Shown: positions 26,451-36,004, numbered from the stretch's first letter. The stretch is DNA of 64,000 nt from Anthropogastromicrobium sp052273485 (GCA_052273485.1 DAVZID010000011.1:4179-68178), one strand, 5' to 3'. Numbers and translations are program-made. Notes: generated from the sequence alone by a model not told the origin.

Positions 26451-28751
26451 TTACTCGGCACCTCTCTTGTAGTGGCCACGCGTCGTATTTTCAAGCTTTC
26501 CAGACGTTCTTCCAGTACATGCAAGCTCTCCATATACCGAAAGCACCTCCTGCATCTGCTTTCGAGTCTCCGTCGTAAAGCTTAAGCGATATCCACGAAG
26601 CGGCAACGTCCGCACAGATGACCACTGATCGGCAAGCGAAAGCGGCAGACTGTTGTAGATCACGTTGTAACACTCTCTACAACTATTCTTGACCGGAAAA
26701 CGATTTCTCATTCGATCGACAAGTGTCAGCTCTACTGGCTGTTTTTTGCAGCCGATTGTATTTTTGCAAATGCACTGTGCCGATACCATCATCGGAATGC
26801 GTCCATAAACGATCAGCTCACTATTTCGGTCAGCCGATGCCTCTAGTTCTCTTCGATTTAGCTCAACAGAAAGTGTGCGGTACTGACTTCCCCATGAAGC
26901 TATCTCCTCTGCCGCTTTTGTATTCCAAGTATACAGACTGTGATCTGCTGCCACCTTTCCAGGAAGCAGATATTTTTGTGCAAACAGCCATGCCTCTGGT
27001 GTGGATGCGAGAATCCCATCAAAGCCTGCCGCAAGAATGACTTCTCTATGTGACAAGTACCATGTCTCATCCTCTTGGCGAACTACCTTTGGAAGATACA
27101 GATAGCAGGTTTTATTTACGTCATGCGCACTGCGTACTAGCTGTGCATATTCCTCTGGCTCACCGATATGGCTGTCGACTGTCAACTGCTGAATCCAGTC
27201 CTGTGTCAACAGACACGTAAACTGCTCCATCGTCTCGGCTGATGCATGCCAGATCACAGATGGAGAAGCTGTTTTGTCCTGCTTATCACTTGCCTTGGCA
27301 GTCATGGCATCTGCCACTTCATTTGTGACTTTGTTTGTTACGTGATCCTTTCCTTTAGCCATTTTTTCCTCAGCTGCTTTCGTCTCTTCCTCTCTGTGCC
27401 ATGCCCAAAGCAGCTCGTTTTGAATCGCGCCAATCGCATTTCTTCGCAATTCATTTAACACACCAACTGGACAAAAAGATGCTTCATCTGTCTCAATCGT
27501 AAGCGTTTCCCATGAAAAATCAGTATCACCAAGCTTTTCCATTTGCTTTTGGATTGATTCCTTTGTGAGTGGACGACTTTTTGCCTCCTGCACCAGACCT
27601 GCACGGACCGTAACCTCTTTTTGATGCGCGTTCCCCATCTGATTTTGTGCTGTTTCCGGCAGATTTTCTTTCTCTACCGCAGCAGTCACAGTTAGTATAG
27701 CAGGTTTTCCCTGATAAATCTTTACCGTTCCTTTTATAGTTTCTTTCAATTTTGTACCAATATAGTCGGTACGAATTTTTTCCAGAAATTCATCCTCCCC
27801 GGCGCGAAAATCTGGCGCTGTATACGTGATCATCGATGAACCATTGTGTCTGGTATAATAGCCGTCTGTAAAGCCCTTTCGATTAAATAATCCCAAAAGA
27901 TGCTTCTTATCGGCCTCGGATACGCGATATGGCGCTGTTGGATTTGCCAGATAGCGATCCAAGTACTTTCGATAAATGCTGACTACGCCGGCCGTGTACT
28001 CTGGCTTTTTCATTCGCCCTTCAATCTTTAGCGAATAGATTCCAGCCTCAATTAACTGCGGCAAAAGCTCAATCGTACACAGATCCTTTGGGCTTAAAAT
28101 ATAGCCCTTTTGCTGTGGCAAAACAACCTTTCCATTTTGCTCGACCGTGTAAGCCATACGGCACGGCTGCGCACAGCGACCTCTGTTGCCGCTTCGACCA
28201 CCTGCAATACTGGAAAACAGACACTGACCGGAGTAGCAATAGCAGAGTGCGCCATGCACAAAGCTTTCGATCTCAAGATCACAGCTTTCATGAATGCGTC
28301 GAATTTCATCAAGCGATAATTCACGCGGTGTTACAATACGGGTTGCACCAAGCTCCTTTAATTTCAATGCGGACAGTTCACCGCTCATCGTCATCTGTGT
28401 GCTTGCATGGATTGCAAGATCTGGAAACCACTCGCGCACACGGCGAAAAACACCGAAATCCTGCACGATCACCGCATCAAGACCTTGACGGTAAAATGGC
28501 AGAAGATACGCATACAGTTCCTTCATCTCCTGCTCCTTTAACAGCGTATTAACGGTCAGATACAATTTTTTTCCGTGCAGGTGCGCGTAATCAATCGCCT
28601 CAAGAAGTGGCTCGCTCTCGGCATTATCCGCGTAAGCGCGCGCGCCAAAACGGCTGCCACCGATGTATACGGCATCTGCTCCCGCTGCAAAGGCCGCATA
28701 CATCGTCTCAACGGATCCGGCCGGTGCAAGCAGCTCTGCTTTTTGTCTCAT
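26451..28751 (-). CDS. U32 family peptidase / hydroxylase-like protein
   Basis: A 766-residue member of the peptidase U32 family, with the N-terminal TIM-barrel start KAELLAPAGSVETMYAAFAAGADAVYIGG and the signature ESFVHGALCYCYSGQCLFSSIAGGRSGNRGRCAQPCR (about 163-199), with a cluster of Cys residues that in related proteins binds an iron-sulfur cluster. Family members include collagenase-like proteins and tRNA/ubiquinone/23S rRNA hydroxylases, so peptidase action is not assured. A DUF3656-type C-terminal part follows after a Lys/Ala-rich linker near residues 450-490. It is cotranscribed with a ZapA-like gene upstream. Confidence 0.85.
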   Translation of the reverse strand: MRQKAELLAPAGSVETMYAAFAAGADAVYIGGSRFGARAYADNAESEPLLEAIDYAHLHGKKLYLTVNTLLKEQEMKELYAYLLPFYRQGLDAVIVQDFGVFRRVREWFPDLAIHASTQMTMSGELSALKLKELGATRIVTPRELSLDEIRRIHESCDLEIESFVHGALCYCYSGQCLFSSIAGGRSGNRGRCAQPCRMAYTVEQNGKVVLPQQKGYILSPKDLCTIELLPQLIEAGIYSLKIEGRMKKPEYTAGVVSIYRKYLDRYLANPTAPYRVSEADKKHLLGLFNRKGFTDGYYTRHNGSSMITYTAPDFRAGEDEFLEKIRTDYIGTKLKETIKGTVKIYQGKPAILTVTAAVEKENLPETAQNQMGNAHQKEVTVRAGLVQEAKSRPLTKESIQKQMEKLGDTDFSWETLTIETDEASFCPVGVLNELRRNAIGAIQNELLWAWHREEETKAAEEKMAKGKDHVTNKVTNEVADAMTAKASDKQDKTASPSVIWHASAETMEQFTCLLTQDWIQQLTVDSHIGEPEEYAQLVRSAHDVNKTCYLYLPKVVRQEDETWYLSHREVILAAGFDGILASTPEAWLFAQKYLLPGKVAADHSLYTWNTKAAEEIASWGSQYRTLSVELNRRELEASADRNSELIVYGRIPMMVSAQCICKNTIGCKKQPVELTLVDRMRNRFPVKNSCRECYNVIYNSLPLSLADQWSSVRTLPLRGYRLSFTTETRKQMQEVLSVYGELACTGRTSGKLENTTRGHYKRGAE

Positions 28752-28786
28752 TCTTTATGCCTGCCTTTCGTTTGTGTGAAAGCACA

Positions 28787-28811
28787 AAGCCCCGGCACTC
28801 TGCCCGGGCTT
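28787..28811 (-). terminator. Hairpin after the ZapA-like gene
   Basis: AAGCCC/GGGCTT outer stem with an inner GGCA/TGCC, followed on the minus strand by TTGTGCTTT. Weak U tract, so partial termination before the U32 gene is likely. Confidence 0.5.
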
Positions 28812-28879
28812 ATGTACATTTTATTTGCATTGTTACCTACTTTGTTTGTTGTTCTTTCAAATATTCTTATTGAATTGGT

Positions 28880-29467
28880 TTATTTCTTTTTGTGTGTTGT
28901 TGCATTCGGTGCAAAGGTTCCATACGGCGGACGTGGCTTCTTTGACTGTGCTGTCGCAGCTGCTTCCTGTACAAGCTCTGCCTCTGGCTTCTTTTCAACT
29001 TTTGTCTGACTTTCTGTTTTGACTTGCTGCTCTATGTTCTCTTTGTGCGCTTCACAAGTTTCTGCAGCTTCTGCCTTTTCTTGCAATGACTGCAAATACG
29101 GACATACCGCCTGGGATGGCTGCTTCTTTTCCTCAAACTTCTTTTTCATATTTGCCATGGTCATCTGCATATTAACCATTTCGCGCTTCATGTTGTAAAA
29201 TTCTGTTTCCTGCTGCTCGTATCGTTTCTGGGCTTCCTCTGCCTGCTGTTTCATACGGCAGTAATCATCTGCCATATTCATTAAAACAAGCATCTGTCGA
29301 ATGCCATTTGGCTGCTTACTGTACTCCGACTGGCGGTGTAACAGCTCCATTTTCTCATTGATGTACTCTGCAAGTGCTCTTACATACGCGGCATCCTGAT
29401 CGGTGCTGATGGTATACACCTTATCTTCTATTATAACATCTGTACTATTTCTTTCCATGCTCTCCAT
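28880..29467 (-). CDS. ZapA-like cell division protein with long tail
   Basis: A 195-residue protein. The first about 90 residues (DVIIEDKVYTISTDQDAAYVRALAEYINEKM) resemble ZapA, which binds and bundles FtsZ, and the next 60 form a coiled coil rich in Gln, Glu and Met. The last 60 residues are low-complexity Lys/Glu/Ala with a basic end (ATTHKKK). ZapA is normally near 90-100 residues, so the tail is an extension. An alternative start at 29458 has GGAG just upstream. It lies between ruvB and the U32 gene, a neighbourhood seen in other clostridia. Confidence 0.75.
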   Translation of the reverse strand: MESMERNSTDVIIEDKVYTISTDQDAAYVRALAEYINEKMELLHRQSEYSKQPNGIRQMLVLMNMADDYCRMKQQAEEAQKRYEQQETEFYNMKREMVNMQMTMANMKKKFEEKKQPSQAVCPYLQSLQEKAEAAETCEAHKENIEQQVKTESQTKVEKKPEAELVQEAAATAQSKKPRPPYGTFAPNATTHKKK

Positions 29468-29574
29468 ATCCTCAAAGCCATCTGACTTTTGTTTCTTATT
29501 CCTTACGCCCGAAATGCCACCACTTTGTAAATGGCATCGTACGCGTCTTCCAATTTATTTTTGATCCACATGAT

Positions 29575-30576
29575 TTACACTTCAGGCACTGACCTGTGAA
29601 GATGCTCATATGCCAGACGGGTGATTGCTCTGCCTCGCGGTGTTCGCTCAATCAGTCCATTCTGAATCAGATACGGCTCATACACATCCTCAATCGTACC
29701 GGAATCCTCGCCAAGTGCTGCTGCAATGGTATCAAGACCCACTGGACCGCCGCCAAACTTATCGGCGATCGTCTCCAAGATGGCTCGGTCGCCCTTGTCT
29801 AGTCCGAGGCGATCTACCTCAAGAAGATCCAGTGCATACTCGGCTACTTCTTTGGTAATGACGCTGTCATAGCGCACCTGTGCAAAATCACGCACACGCT
29901 TTAACAGACGGTTTGCCAGACGCGGCGTTCCTCTTGAACGACGTGCAAGCTCTAATGCGCCCTCACGCTCGAGCTTGACATTAAGGACATCGGCAGAGCG
30001 CTCTAACACCTGCACCAGCTCATCTGTCGTATAGAAATCAAGCTTATGCACCACGCCAAAACGGTCACGAAGCGGCGCTGTCAAAAGACCAACTCTCGTG
30101 GTGGCACCAACAAGCGTAAACTTCGGAAGATCCAGACGAATCGAACGCGCTGTCGCTCCTTTTCCGATCATAATATCAATCTCGAAGTCCTCCATCGCCG
30201 GATACAAAACCTCCTCGACCTGACGACTCAGACGATGAATCTCATCCACAAAGAGTACGTCATTTTCACAGAGGCTGTTTAAAATGGCAGCCATATCGCC
30301 TGGCTTTTCGATTGCAGGACCGGATGTAATCTTAATGTTGCTTCCCATCTCATTTGCAATGATTCCGGCAAGCGTGGTCTTTCCAAGTCCCGGAGGGCCA
30401 TATAAAAGTACATGATCCAACGCTTCTTTTCGCTTCTTCGCCGCCTCTATATATACCTTTAGAATCTCTTTCGCCTTTTCCTGTCCGATATATTCGGATA
30501 AATACTGAGGCCTGAGATGATTTTCCAGCACGTTTTCATTTTCTTCGAGCTGGGTCGTGATAATTCTTCTTTCCAT
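29575..30576 (-). CDS. ruvB: Holliday junction helicase RuvB
   Basis: ATP-driven branch-migration motor of recombination, 333 residues. N-terminal LRPQYLSEYIGQEKAKEIL, Walker A GPPGLGKTTLA (about 60-70), Walker B VLFVDEIHRL (about 107-116), sensor GATTRVGLLTAPLRDRFG (about 156-173) and the C-terminal winged helix ending near YLIQNGLIERTPRGR. Complete and canonical. It follows ruvA by about 64 bp; ruvC is not adjacent. Confidence 0.97.
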   Translation of the reverse strand: MERRIITTQLEENENVLENHLRPQYLSEYIGQEKAKEILKVYIEAAKKRKEALDHVLLYGPPGLGKTTLAGIIANEMGSNIKITSGPAIEKPGDMAAILNSLCENDVLFVDEIHRLSRQVEEVLYPAMEDFEIDIMIGKGATARSIRLDLPKFTLVGATTRVGLLTAPLRDRFGVVHKLDFYTTDELVQVLERSADVLNVKLEREGALELARRSRGTPRLANRLLKRVRDFAQVRYDSVITKEVAEYALDLLEVDRLGLDKGDRAILETIADKFGGGPVGLDTIAAALGEDSGTIEDVYEPYLIQNGLIERTPRGRAITRLAYEHLHRSVPEV

Positions 30577-30640
30577 GTTGTTCCTCTATTGTCTTCCCTA
30601 CGATTGCTCTGATTGCTCTCGAAGCGCGGCTCCATTCTGA

Positions 30641-31252
30641 CTACAGGGTCTTCTTTAACGCTGCCTTGATAATCGCCTCAGTGCTTAGTGTCTCAATATC
30701 CTTGACACCAGAAACTGCACGCACAGCCTCGGACGCACTAAAGCCAAGTGCAGTCAATGCCTCAATCGCCTCTGCGCGATTCGCGGAAGCAGCCGAATTT
30801 GTTGTACCTGTGTTTGCAACCTCTGCTGACTGCTCTCCAAGCGTATCGGCAAGCGAAATCTTATCCTTTAGCTCAAGAATCATCTTCTGAGCAGTCTTTA
30901 GCCCAATACCCGGTGCCTTCGCGATTGTCTTCGCATCCTGCGCATAGATCGCAAACCGAAGCGTATCCATCGTTAATGCGGATAAAATTCCAAGTGCCCC
31001 CTTCGGACCAATGCCGCTGACACCAATCAGAAGCTCAAACATCTCCTGTTCTTCTCTGCTTATAAAACCATATAGCTGCATCGCATCTTCCTTTACATGA
31101 AGATAGGTATACAGCTTAAATTCACTATTTTTTGCCGGAAGACGATTGAATACGGTCTCCGGTACCCGGATGCAAAAGCCGATGCCATTACATTCAATAA
31201 TTACGGCGTCTGTGCTGTGTCCGGCATAAATACCTGAAATATAGGAAATCAT
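30641..31252 (-). CDS. ruvA: Holliday junction protein RuvA
   Basis: DNA-binding subunit that loads RuvB on four-way junctions, about 203 residues from MISYISGIYAG. The two helix-hairpin-helix motifs are visible as LLIGVSGIGPKGALGIL (about 67-83) and IAKAPGIGLKTAQKMILELKDK (about 104-125). A flexible Ala/Asn-rich linker leads to the C-terminal domain (EAIEALTALGFSASEAVRAV) that contacts RuvB. ATG at 31252 has TTAAAGGAG six bases upstream, so the longer frame-open N-terminus is rejected. Confidence 0.96.
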   Translation of the reverse strand: MISYISGIYAGHSTDAVIIECNGIGFCIRVPETVFNRLPAKNSEFKLYTYLHVKEDAMQLYGFISREEQEMFELLIGVSGIGPKGALGILSALTMDTLRFAIYAQDAKTIAKAPGIGLKTAQKMILELKDKISLADTLGEQSAEVANTGTTNSAASANRAEAIEALTALGFSASEAVRAVSGVKDIETLSTEAIIKAALKKTL

Positions 31253-31300
31253 TGTTTTCTCCTTTAACGTACCTATAAAACAAAAAGGCATGTTCGCTTT

Positions 31301-31329
31301 AGTATAGCATGGAAAAAGGCGATTGGCAA
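31301..31329 (-). promoter_or_regulatory. Promoter of ruvA-ruvB
   Basis: Minus strand: -35 TTGCCA (31329-31324), 17-bp spacer, -10 TATACT (31306-31301). It overlaps the far end of the nrdD terminator. Confidence 0.75.
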
Positions 31330-31330
31330 G

Positions 31331-31376
31331 ACGAAAGAAAAAGAACGCGCTGTGACAAAAGTCCCAACACGCTCTT
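31331..31376 (-). terminator. Terminator of nrdD
   Basis: A 16-bp stem with four G-U pairs and one mismatch, between 31341-31356 and 31361-31376, followed by TTTTTCTTTCG on the minus strand. Confidence 0.85.
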
Positions 31377-31416
31377 TTCTATCTCAATTATTATAAATTA
31401 CAGATGTGCAGCTGTC

Positions 31417-33579
31417 TCACAGATGCAATACACGTTCCTTAATCTCCTGGGTTCTTCCCTGATTCCAGAACTGCGTTCCGATATAGCCGCAGGTACGTCT
31501 TGCAACATTCATCTTGTCCTGATCGCGGTTGCCGCAGTTCGGGCACTCCCAAACAAGCTTTCCATCATCATCGGATACAATTTGTATCTCTCCATTGTAG
31601 CCGCATACCTGACAGTAGTCGCTCTTGGTATTTAACTCGGCGTACATAATGTTCTCATAGATGTACTTCATAACAGCCAGAACAGCCTCGAGGTTGTTCT
31701 GCATGTTCGGAACCTCAACATAGCTGATTGCACCGCCTGGGGATAGTCTCTGGAACTGTGCCTCAAACTTCAGCTTATCAAATGCATTAATCTTCTCCGT
31801 TACGTGAACATGATAGCTGTTTGTGATGTAGTTTTTGTCTGTGATACCCGGGATGATACCAAAACGCTTCTGTAAGCACTTTGCAAACTTGTAGGTGGTA
31901 GACTCAAGCGGAGTACCATACAGACTAAAGTCGATATTATGCTCTGCCTTCCACTTTGCACACGCATCGTTCATATGCTGCATAATCTCAAGCGCAAACG
32001 GGGTTGCCTGTGGATCGGTATGGCTCTTTCCTGTCATGTACTTGACACACTCGCACAGACCGGCATAACCAAGGGAAATCGTGGAATAGCCATTGTACAG
32101 CAAGCGGTCAATCGTCTCACCCTTCTTTAAACGGGCTAACGCACCATACTGCCAAAGAATTGGTGCCACATCAGACGGCGTTCCCTTTAAACGATTGTGA
32201 CGGCACATCAGCGCACGGTGACACAGTTCGAGGCGCTCATCGAAGATCTCCCAGAAACGCTCCATATCCTTATCAGAAGAACATGCCACATCAACCAGAT
32301 TGATTGTGACAACTCCCTGATTGAAGCGTCCATAAAACTTCGGCTTATCGTTTTCATCGTGATATACAGTTAAGAAGGAACGGCAACCCATACAAGGATA
32401 GCAATTTCCATCCTTTAATTCCTTCATGACTTTCTCGGAAATATAATCCGGTACCAGTCTCTTTGCGGAGCACTCTGCGGCCAGCTTTGTCAGATAATAA
32501 TACTTGCTGTCCTCATGAATGTTATCCTCCTCAAGCACATAAATCAGTTTCGGGAATGCCGGTGTGATCCATACGCCCTTCTCATTCTTGACACCGCGAA
32601 TACGCTGATGCAGCATCTCCTCGATGATGGCTACTAAGTCCTCTCTTGTCTGACCCTCCGGTACCTCATCAATATACATAAATACGGTGATAAATGGAGC
32701 CTGTCCATTTGTTGTCATCAAGGTGATGACCTGATACTGGATGACCTGAACACCACGGTTAATTTCTTCCTTTACACGCTTCTCCGCGATGGTGTTGATT
32801 TGCTCCTCCGTTACTGGAATGCCTGCTTCCTCCATCTCCTTGCGGACCATACGGCGGAATTTCTCACGGCTAATCTGTACAAACGGTGCAAGATGTGCCA
32901 GCGAAATACTCTGACCACCATACTGTGAGCTGGCTACCTGTGCAATGGCCTGTGTAGCAATGTTACATGCGGTAGAAAAGCTCTTTGGCTTTTCAAGCAT
33001 TGTCTCACTGATCACTGTGCCGTTTTGCAGCATGTCCTCAAGATTAATCAGACAACAGTTGTGCATGTGCTGTGCATAGTAATCGGTGTCATGGAAATGG
33101 ATAATTCCAGCGTCATGTGCTGCCACAATATCCTCTGGCAGCAAAAATCTTCTAGTAAAATCCTTGTTTACCTCACCTGCAATGTAATCTCTCTGTACGC
33201 TGTTTACAGTCGGATTCTTATTGGAGTTTTCCTGCTTTACCTCTTCGTTGTTACACTCAAGAATGCTCTTAATACGGTCATCAGTTGTATTGTGTGTTCT
33301 GGCTAACTCGCGCTCATAGCGGTACTTCACATAATTTCTCGCTACAGAGAAGGCCTGCTCACTCATAATGGCATTCTCCACAAGATCCTGTATCTCTTCT
33401 ACGTTTAAAGAACGGTTCACTGCAAGGCACTGCTTCTCTACTTTTTCTGCAATATGAGCGATCTGATGATGGCTTAATCTTTCCGCCTCAACCACGCTGT
33501 TATTGGCCTTTTTCACGGCCTGTGCAATCTTATTTGCGTCAAAGATTGCCTCTGCTCCACTTCTTTTAATAATCTTCAT
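31417..33579 (-). CDS. nrdD: Anaerobic ribonucleoside-triphosphate reductase
   Basis: Class III oxygen-sensitive reductase making dNTPs from NTPs with formate or thiols, 720 residues. An N-terminal ATP-cone (KRSGAEAIFDANKIAQAV, about 4-95) gives dATP control. The large barrel follows, and the C-terminus has the zinc site CQVCGYNG ... CPNCGN (about 664-687) and the glycyl-radical loop RTCGYIGTQFWNQGRTQEI (about 693-711). The activase gene nrdG, often directly downstream, is not present here: the gene ends in a terminator and ruvA follows. The promoter is strong and overlaps a possible NrdR box. Confidence 0.97.
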   Translation of the reverse strand: MKIIKRSGAEAIFDANKIAQAVKKANNSVVEAERLSHHQIAHIAEKVEKQCLAVNRSLNVEEIQDLVENAIMSEQAFSVARNYVKYRYERELARTHNTTDDRIKSILECNNEEVKQENSNKNPTVNSVQRDYIAGEVNKDFTRRFLLPEDIVAAHDAGIIHFHDTDYYAQHMHNCCLINLEDMLQNGTVISETMLEKPKSFSTACNIATQAIAQVASSQYGGQSISLAHLAPFVQISREKFRRMVRKEMEEAGIPVTEEQINTIAEKRVKEEINRGVQVIQYQVITLMTTNGQAPFITVFMYIDEVPEGQTREDLVAIIEEMLHQRIRGVKNEKGVWITPAFPKLIYVLEEDNIHEDSKYYYLTKLAAECSAKRLVPDYISEKVMKELKDGNCYPCMGCRSFLTVYHDENDKPKFYGRFNQGVVTINLVDVACSSDKDMERFWEIFDERLELCHRALMCRHNRLKGTPSDVAPILWQYGALARLKKGETIDRLLYNGYSTISLGYAGLCECVKYMTGKSHTDPQATPFALEIMQHMNDACAKWKAEHNIDFSLYGTPLESTTYKFAKCLQKRFGIIPGITDKNYITNSYHVHVTEKINAFDKLKFEAQFQRLSPGGAISYVEVPNMQNNLEAVLAVMKYIYENIMYAELNTKSDYCQVCGYNGEIQIVSDDDGKLVWECPNCGNRDQDKMNVARRTCGYIGTQFWNQGRTQEIKERVLHL

Positions 33580-33612
33580 TGTGCAGCCCCCTTAATCAAG
33601 TTGTTCCTCATC

Positions 33613-33640
33613 ATTATACAACATCTTGTGCTTTTGTCAA
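33613..33640 (-). promoter_or_regulatory. Promoter of nrdD
   Basis: Minus strand: -35 TTGACA (33640-33635), 16-bp spacer, -10 TATAAT (33618-33613), about 34 bp before the ATG, which has AAGGGGG upstream. Confidence 0.85.
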
Positions 33641-33647
33641 TGTATTT

Positions 33648-33663
33648 ATACTGTATTTAGTGT
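33648..33663 (-). promoter_or_regulatory. Possible NrdR box upstream of nrdD
   Basis: ACACTAAATACAGTAT, ending 7 bp before the -35, resembles the NrdR consensus acaCwAtATaTwGtgt. A second copy 31-32 bp away, usual for NrdR, could not be confirmed; only a degenerate CACTACAAGTATA lies upstream. The rest of 33664-33802 is AT-rich and without a visible gene. Confidence 0.45.
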
Positions 33664-33802
33664 CTATCGAATTTATACTTGTAGTGGGTGCTTTTGCAAC
33701 TTTGATTTTTTTTTTGCAGTTTTTTCACGCAATACGAATCCATGTTCCCGATATCGGCAAAATATTATGATGTCTTTTGGGAAATCCTGTCATATCGTCT
33801 GA

Positions 33803-34708
33803 CTATACTTTCTGCGTCTTTGAAATGAAAGACTTTCGATAATCGCTCGGTGAGCACCTCATGACCTGATGAAAGACCTTTCCAAAGTACGCTGGATTTG
33901 AAAATCCGACCGCCTGCGCGATCGCCGTGATGCTGTCCTCCCCTCGAATTAGAAGCGGCAAACTCTTCTCAATGCGATACTCAAGCAGGTACTCAAAGAT
34001 CGTCTGATTCATGTGACGCTTGAAAAAACGGCAGCATTCGCTGGTGCAGATGTTGACGTGCTCCGCAATTGCGCTGAGTGTCACATGCTCATGATAGTGT
34101 TCCTGAAGATATGTGATTGTCTTTCTTAAACGTTCGATTTCTTTATACTGAACCGACGAATCGGACGCAATTGCGCTCCACACATTTGAATAAAGTGTAC
34201 TCCAAATTGTTAAAAGTGTCTGACAACTTGCAAGTTCAAATCCCGACTTATGTGCCTCATACGTTTCTACCAGATTCTGAATAAGTGCCAACACGTTTGA
34301 CTGCCATCCATCATCAGGTACAAGATGTAGTCCTCCTAACAGATCATTTCGTGTCACTGGCTCAACATAGCGCTTGTCTACAGCGCTTCCTTCAAAACCA
34401 TAAATCATGCGCGGATGAAATGTCACAGACAGGTAATGACAGTCGCCCTGGTTGAGCATGTGACCTGTATGAAGGGCATTTGCATTGCAAAAAAGACCAT
34501 CGCCCTGCTTTAAATGGTACACCGTGTCGTTCACCTGATACTCAATCTGCCCATCCTCAATATAGGTTAACTCAACCTCTGGATGCCAATGCCATGCAAA
34601 TGCGCCTCTTTCATAAGCGGACAGAACCTCATGACTGACAAATACAGGGAATTCGTAGCTTCCATGAAATTTCAGTTCTTTTTTTTCCTCATTGATTTTT
34701 ATCTGCAT
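33803..34708 (-). CDS. AraC-family transcriptional regulator (cupin sensor)
   Basis: A regulator of about 301 residues. The N-terminal cupin part (WHWHPEVELTYIEDGQIEYQVND, about 38-60; LKQGDGLFCNANALHTGH) would bind a small ligand, probably a sugar. The C-terminal double helix-turn-helix (about 195-295) has VTLSAIAEHVNICTSECCRFFKRHM and the AraC signature AIAQAVGFSNPAYFGKVFHQVMRCSPSDYRK. ATG at 34708 has GAGGTATCT upstream. It is divergent from galE and close to a GH13 enzyme, which suggests carbohydrate control. A short leader peptide may precede it. Confidence 0.92.
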   Translation of the reverse strand: MQIKINEEKKELKFHGSYEFPVFVSHEVLSAYERGAFAWHWHPEVELTYIEDGQIEYQVNDTVYHLKQGDGLFCNANALHTGHMLNQGDCHYLSVTFHPRMIYGFEGSAVDKRYVEPVTRNDLLGGLHLVPDDGWQSNVLALIQNLVETYEAHKSGFELASCQTLLTIWSTLYSNVWSAIASDSSVQYKEIERLRKTITYLQEHYHEHVTLSAIAEHVNICTSECCRFFKRHMNQTIFEYLLEYRIEKSLPLLIRGEDSITAIAQAVGFSNPAYFGKVFHQVMRCSPSDYRKSFISKTQKV

Positions 34709-34760
34709 AGATACCTCGCACAAAACAAACGTAATCGTTTTCTATTTTCTCTATTTCGAT

Positions 34761-34805
34761 TTACCTCAAAATAGTTATATTTTTTTCTAAAATAGTTGTT
34801 GCCAT
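34761..34805 (-). CDS. Possible 14-residue leader peptide
   Basis: MATTILEKNITILR, with AGAGAGGAG five bases before the ATG, the first good start after the promoter at 34820-34847. It ends about 50 bp upstream of the AraC gene. The quality of the ribosome-binding site makes translation plausible; a regulatory role is inference. Confidence 0.4.
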   Translation of the reverse strand: MATTILEKNITILR

Positions 34806-34819
34806 ACTACTCCTCTCTC

Positions 34820-34847
34820 ATTATAATTGTAAGTAACGGAAAGTCAA
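34820..34847 (-). promoter_or_regulatory. Promoter of the AraC gene
   Basis: Minus strand: -35 TTGACT (34847-34842), 16-bp spacer, -10 TATAAT (34825-34820). It gives a 5' leader of over 100 nt that contains the small ORF at 34761-34805. Confidence 0.75.
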
Positions 34848-34987
34848 GTTTCTTTCCAAATGCACGTTAAGGCAGTCAGCCAGCGCTGCGGCTGATTCAT
34901 TGCCTGTACGCCTATCATCTACATTTACAAATTACAATCTATACTACATTTTTATTATTTTTGTGGCAGCGCAGAAATGGGGTTATC

Positions 34988-36004
34988 ATGAAAATTTTAG
35001 TTACCGGTGGTGCCGGATATATCGGCAGCCATACCTGCGTAGAACTGTTAAATGAGGGATACGAGGTTGTAATCATGGACAACCTGTACAATGCCAACAA
35101 GAAGGCTGTTGATCGTATCGAGCAGATCACCGGAAAGAAAGTCACCTTCTACCAGACCGATATGCTGGATCGTGAAGGCGTAAAGGCAATCTTTGATAAT
35201 GAGAAAATTGACGCCGTTATCCATTTTGCAGGACTCAAGGCTGTCGGTGAGTCTGTTGTAAAGCCGATCGAGTATTACACCAACAACATGTCCGGTACAC
35301 TGATTCTGTGTGACGAGATGCGCAAGCACGGCGTTAAGAACATCATCTTCAGTTCTTCCGCTACCGTATATGGTTCCCCTGCTGAAATTCCGATCACAGA
35401 AAACTGCCCGAAGGGTACTGCAACCAACCCATACGGCTGGACAAAGTGGATGCTTGAGCAGGTATTAACCGATATTCACACTGCTGACCCAGAGTGGAAT
35501 GTTATTCTGCTTCGTTACTTCAATCCAATCGGTGCGCATAAGAGCGGTTTAATCGGCGAGGATCCAAAGGGTATCCCGAACAATCTGCTTCCATATGTTG
35601 CACAGGTAGCCATCGGAAAGCTTCCATGCATCAACGTATTCGGCGATGACTACGATACACCGGATGGAACCGGCGTTCGTGACTACATCCACGTAGTAGA
35701 CCTTGCAAAGGGCCATGTAAAGGCCATCCAGAAATTAGCCGACAAGGAAGGCGTTAGCATCTACAACCTTGGTACCGGAAAGGGCTACAGCGTTCTGGAT
35801 GTCATCCACGCATTCGAGAAGGCTTGTGGCAAGAAGCTTCCATATGTGATCAAGCCACGCCGTGCCGGCGATATCGCAACCTGCTACTCCAAGTGCGACA
35901 AGGCTGCCGCTGAGCTTGGCTGGACTGCACAGTATGATATTGATGAGATGTGCGCAGATTCCTGGAACTGGCAGACAAAGAATCCGAACGGATACAATGA
36001 CTAA
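34988..36004 (+). CDS. galE: UDP-glucose 4-epimerase
   Basis: Interconverts UDP-glucose and UDP-galactose with bound NAD. The 338-residue short-chain-dehydrogenase-type protein begins MKILVTGGAGYIGSHT with the Rossmann GxxGxxG; the catalytic Ser-Tyr-Lys is seen as SSSATVYG ... TNPYGWTKWMLEQ (YxxxK, about 147-157). The end NPNGYND is typical. Codon use is biased (many GGC, ACC, AAG), suggesting high expression. Start at 34988 is taken because family members begin there and GGGGT lies upstream. Isolated from other gal genes. Confidence 0.96.
   Translation: MKILVTGGAGYIGSHTCVELLNEGYEVVIMDNLYNANKKAVDRIEQITGKKVTFYQTDMLDREGVKAIFDNEKIDAVIHFAGLKAVGESVVKPIEYYTNNMSGTLILCDEMRKHGVKNIIFSSSATVYGSPAEIPITENCPKGTATNPYGWTKWMLEQVLTDIHTADPEWNVILLRYFNPIGAHKSGLIGEDPKGIPNNLLPYVAQVAIGKLPCINVFGDDYDTPDGTGVRDYIHVVDLAKGHVKAIQKLADKEGVSIYNLGTGKGYSVLDVIHAFEKACGKKLPYVIKPRRAGDIATCYSKCDKAAAELGWTAQYDIDEMCADSWNWQTKNPNGYND

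Noticed and set aside
33673..33688. Second NrdR box upstream of nrdD
   Set aside because: Spacing of about 24 bp and poor match do not fit the usual 31-32 bp pair.
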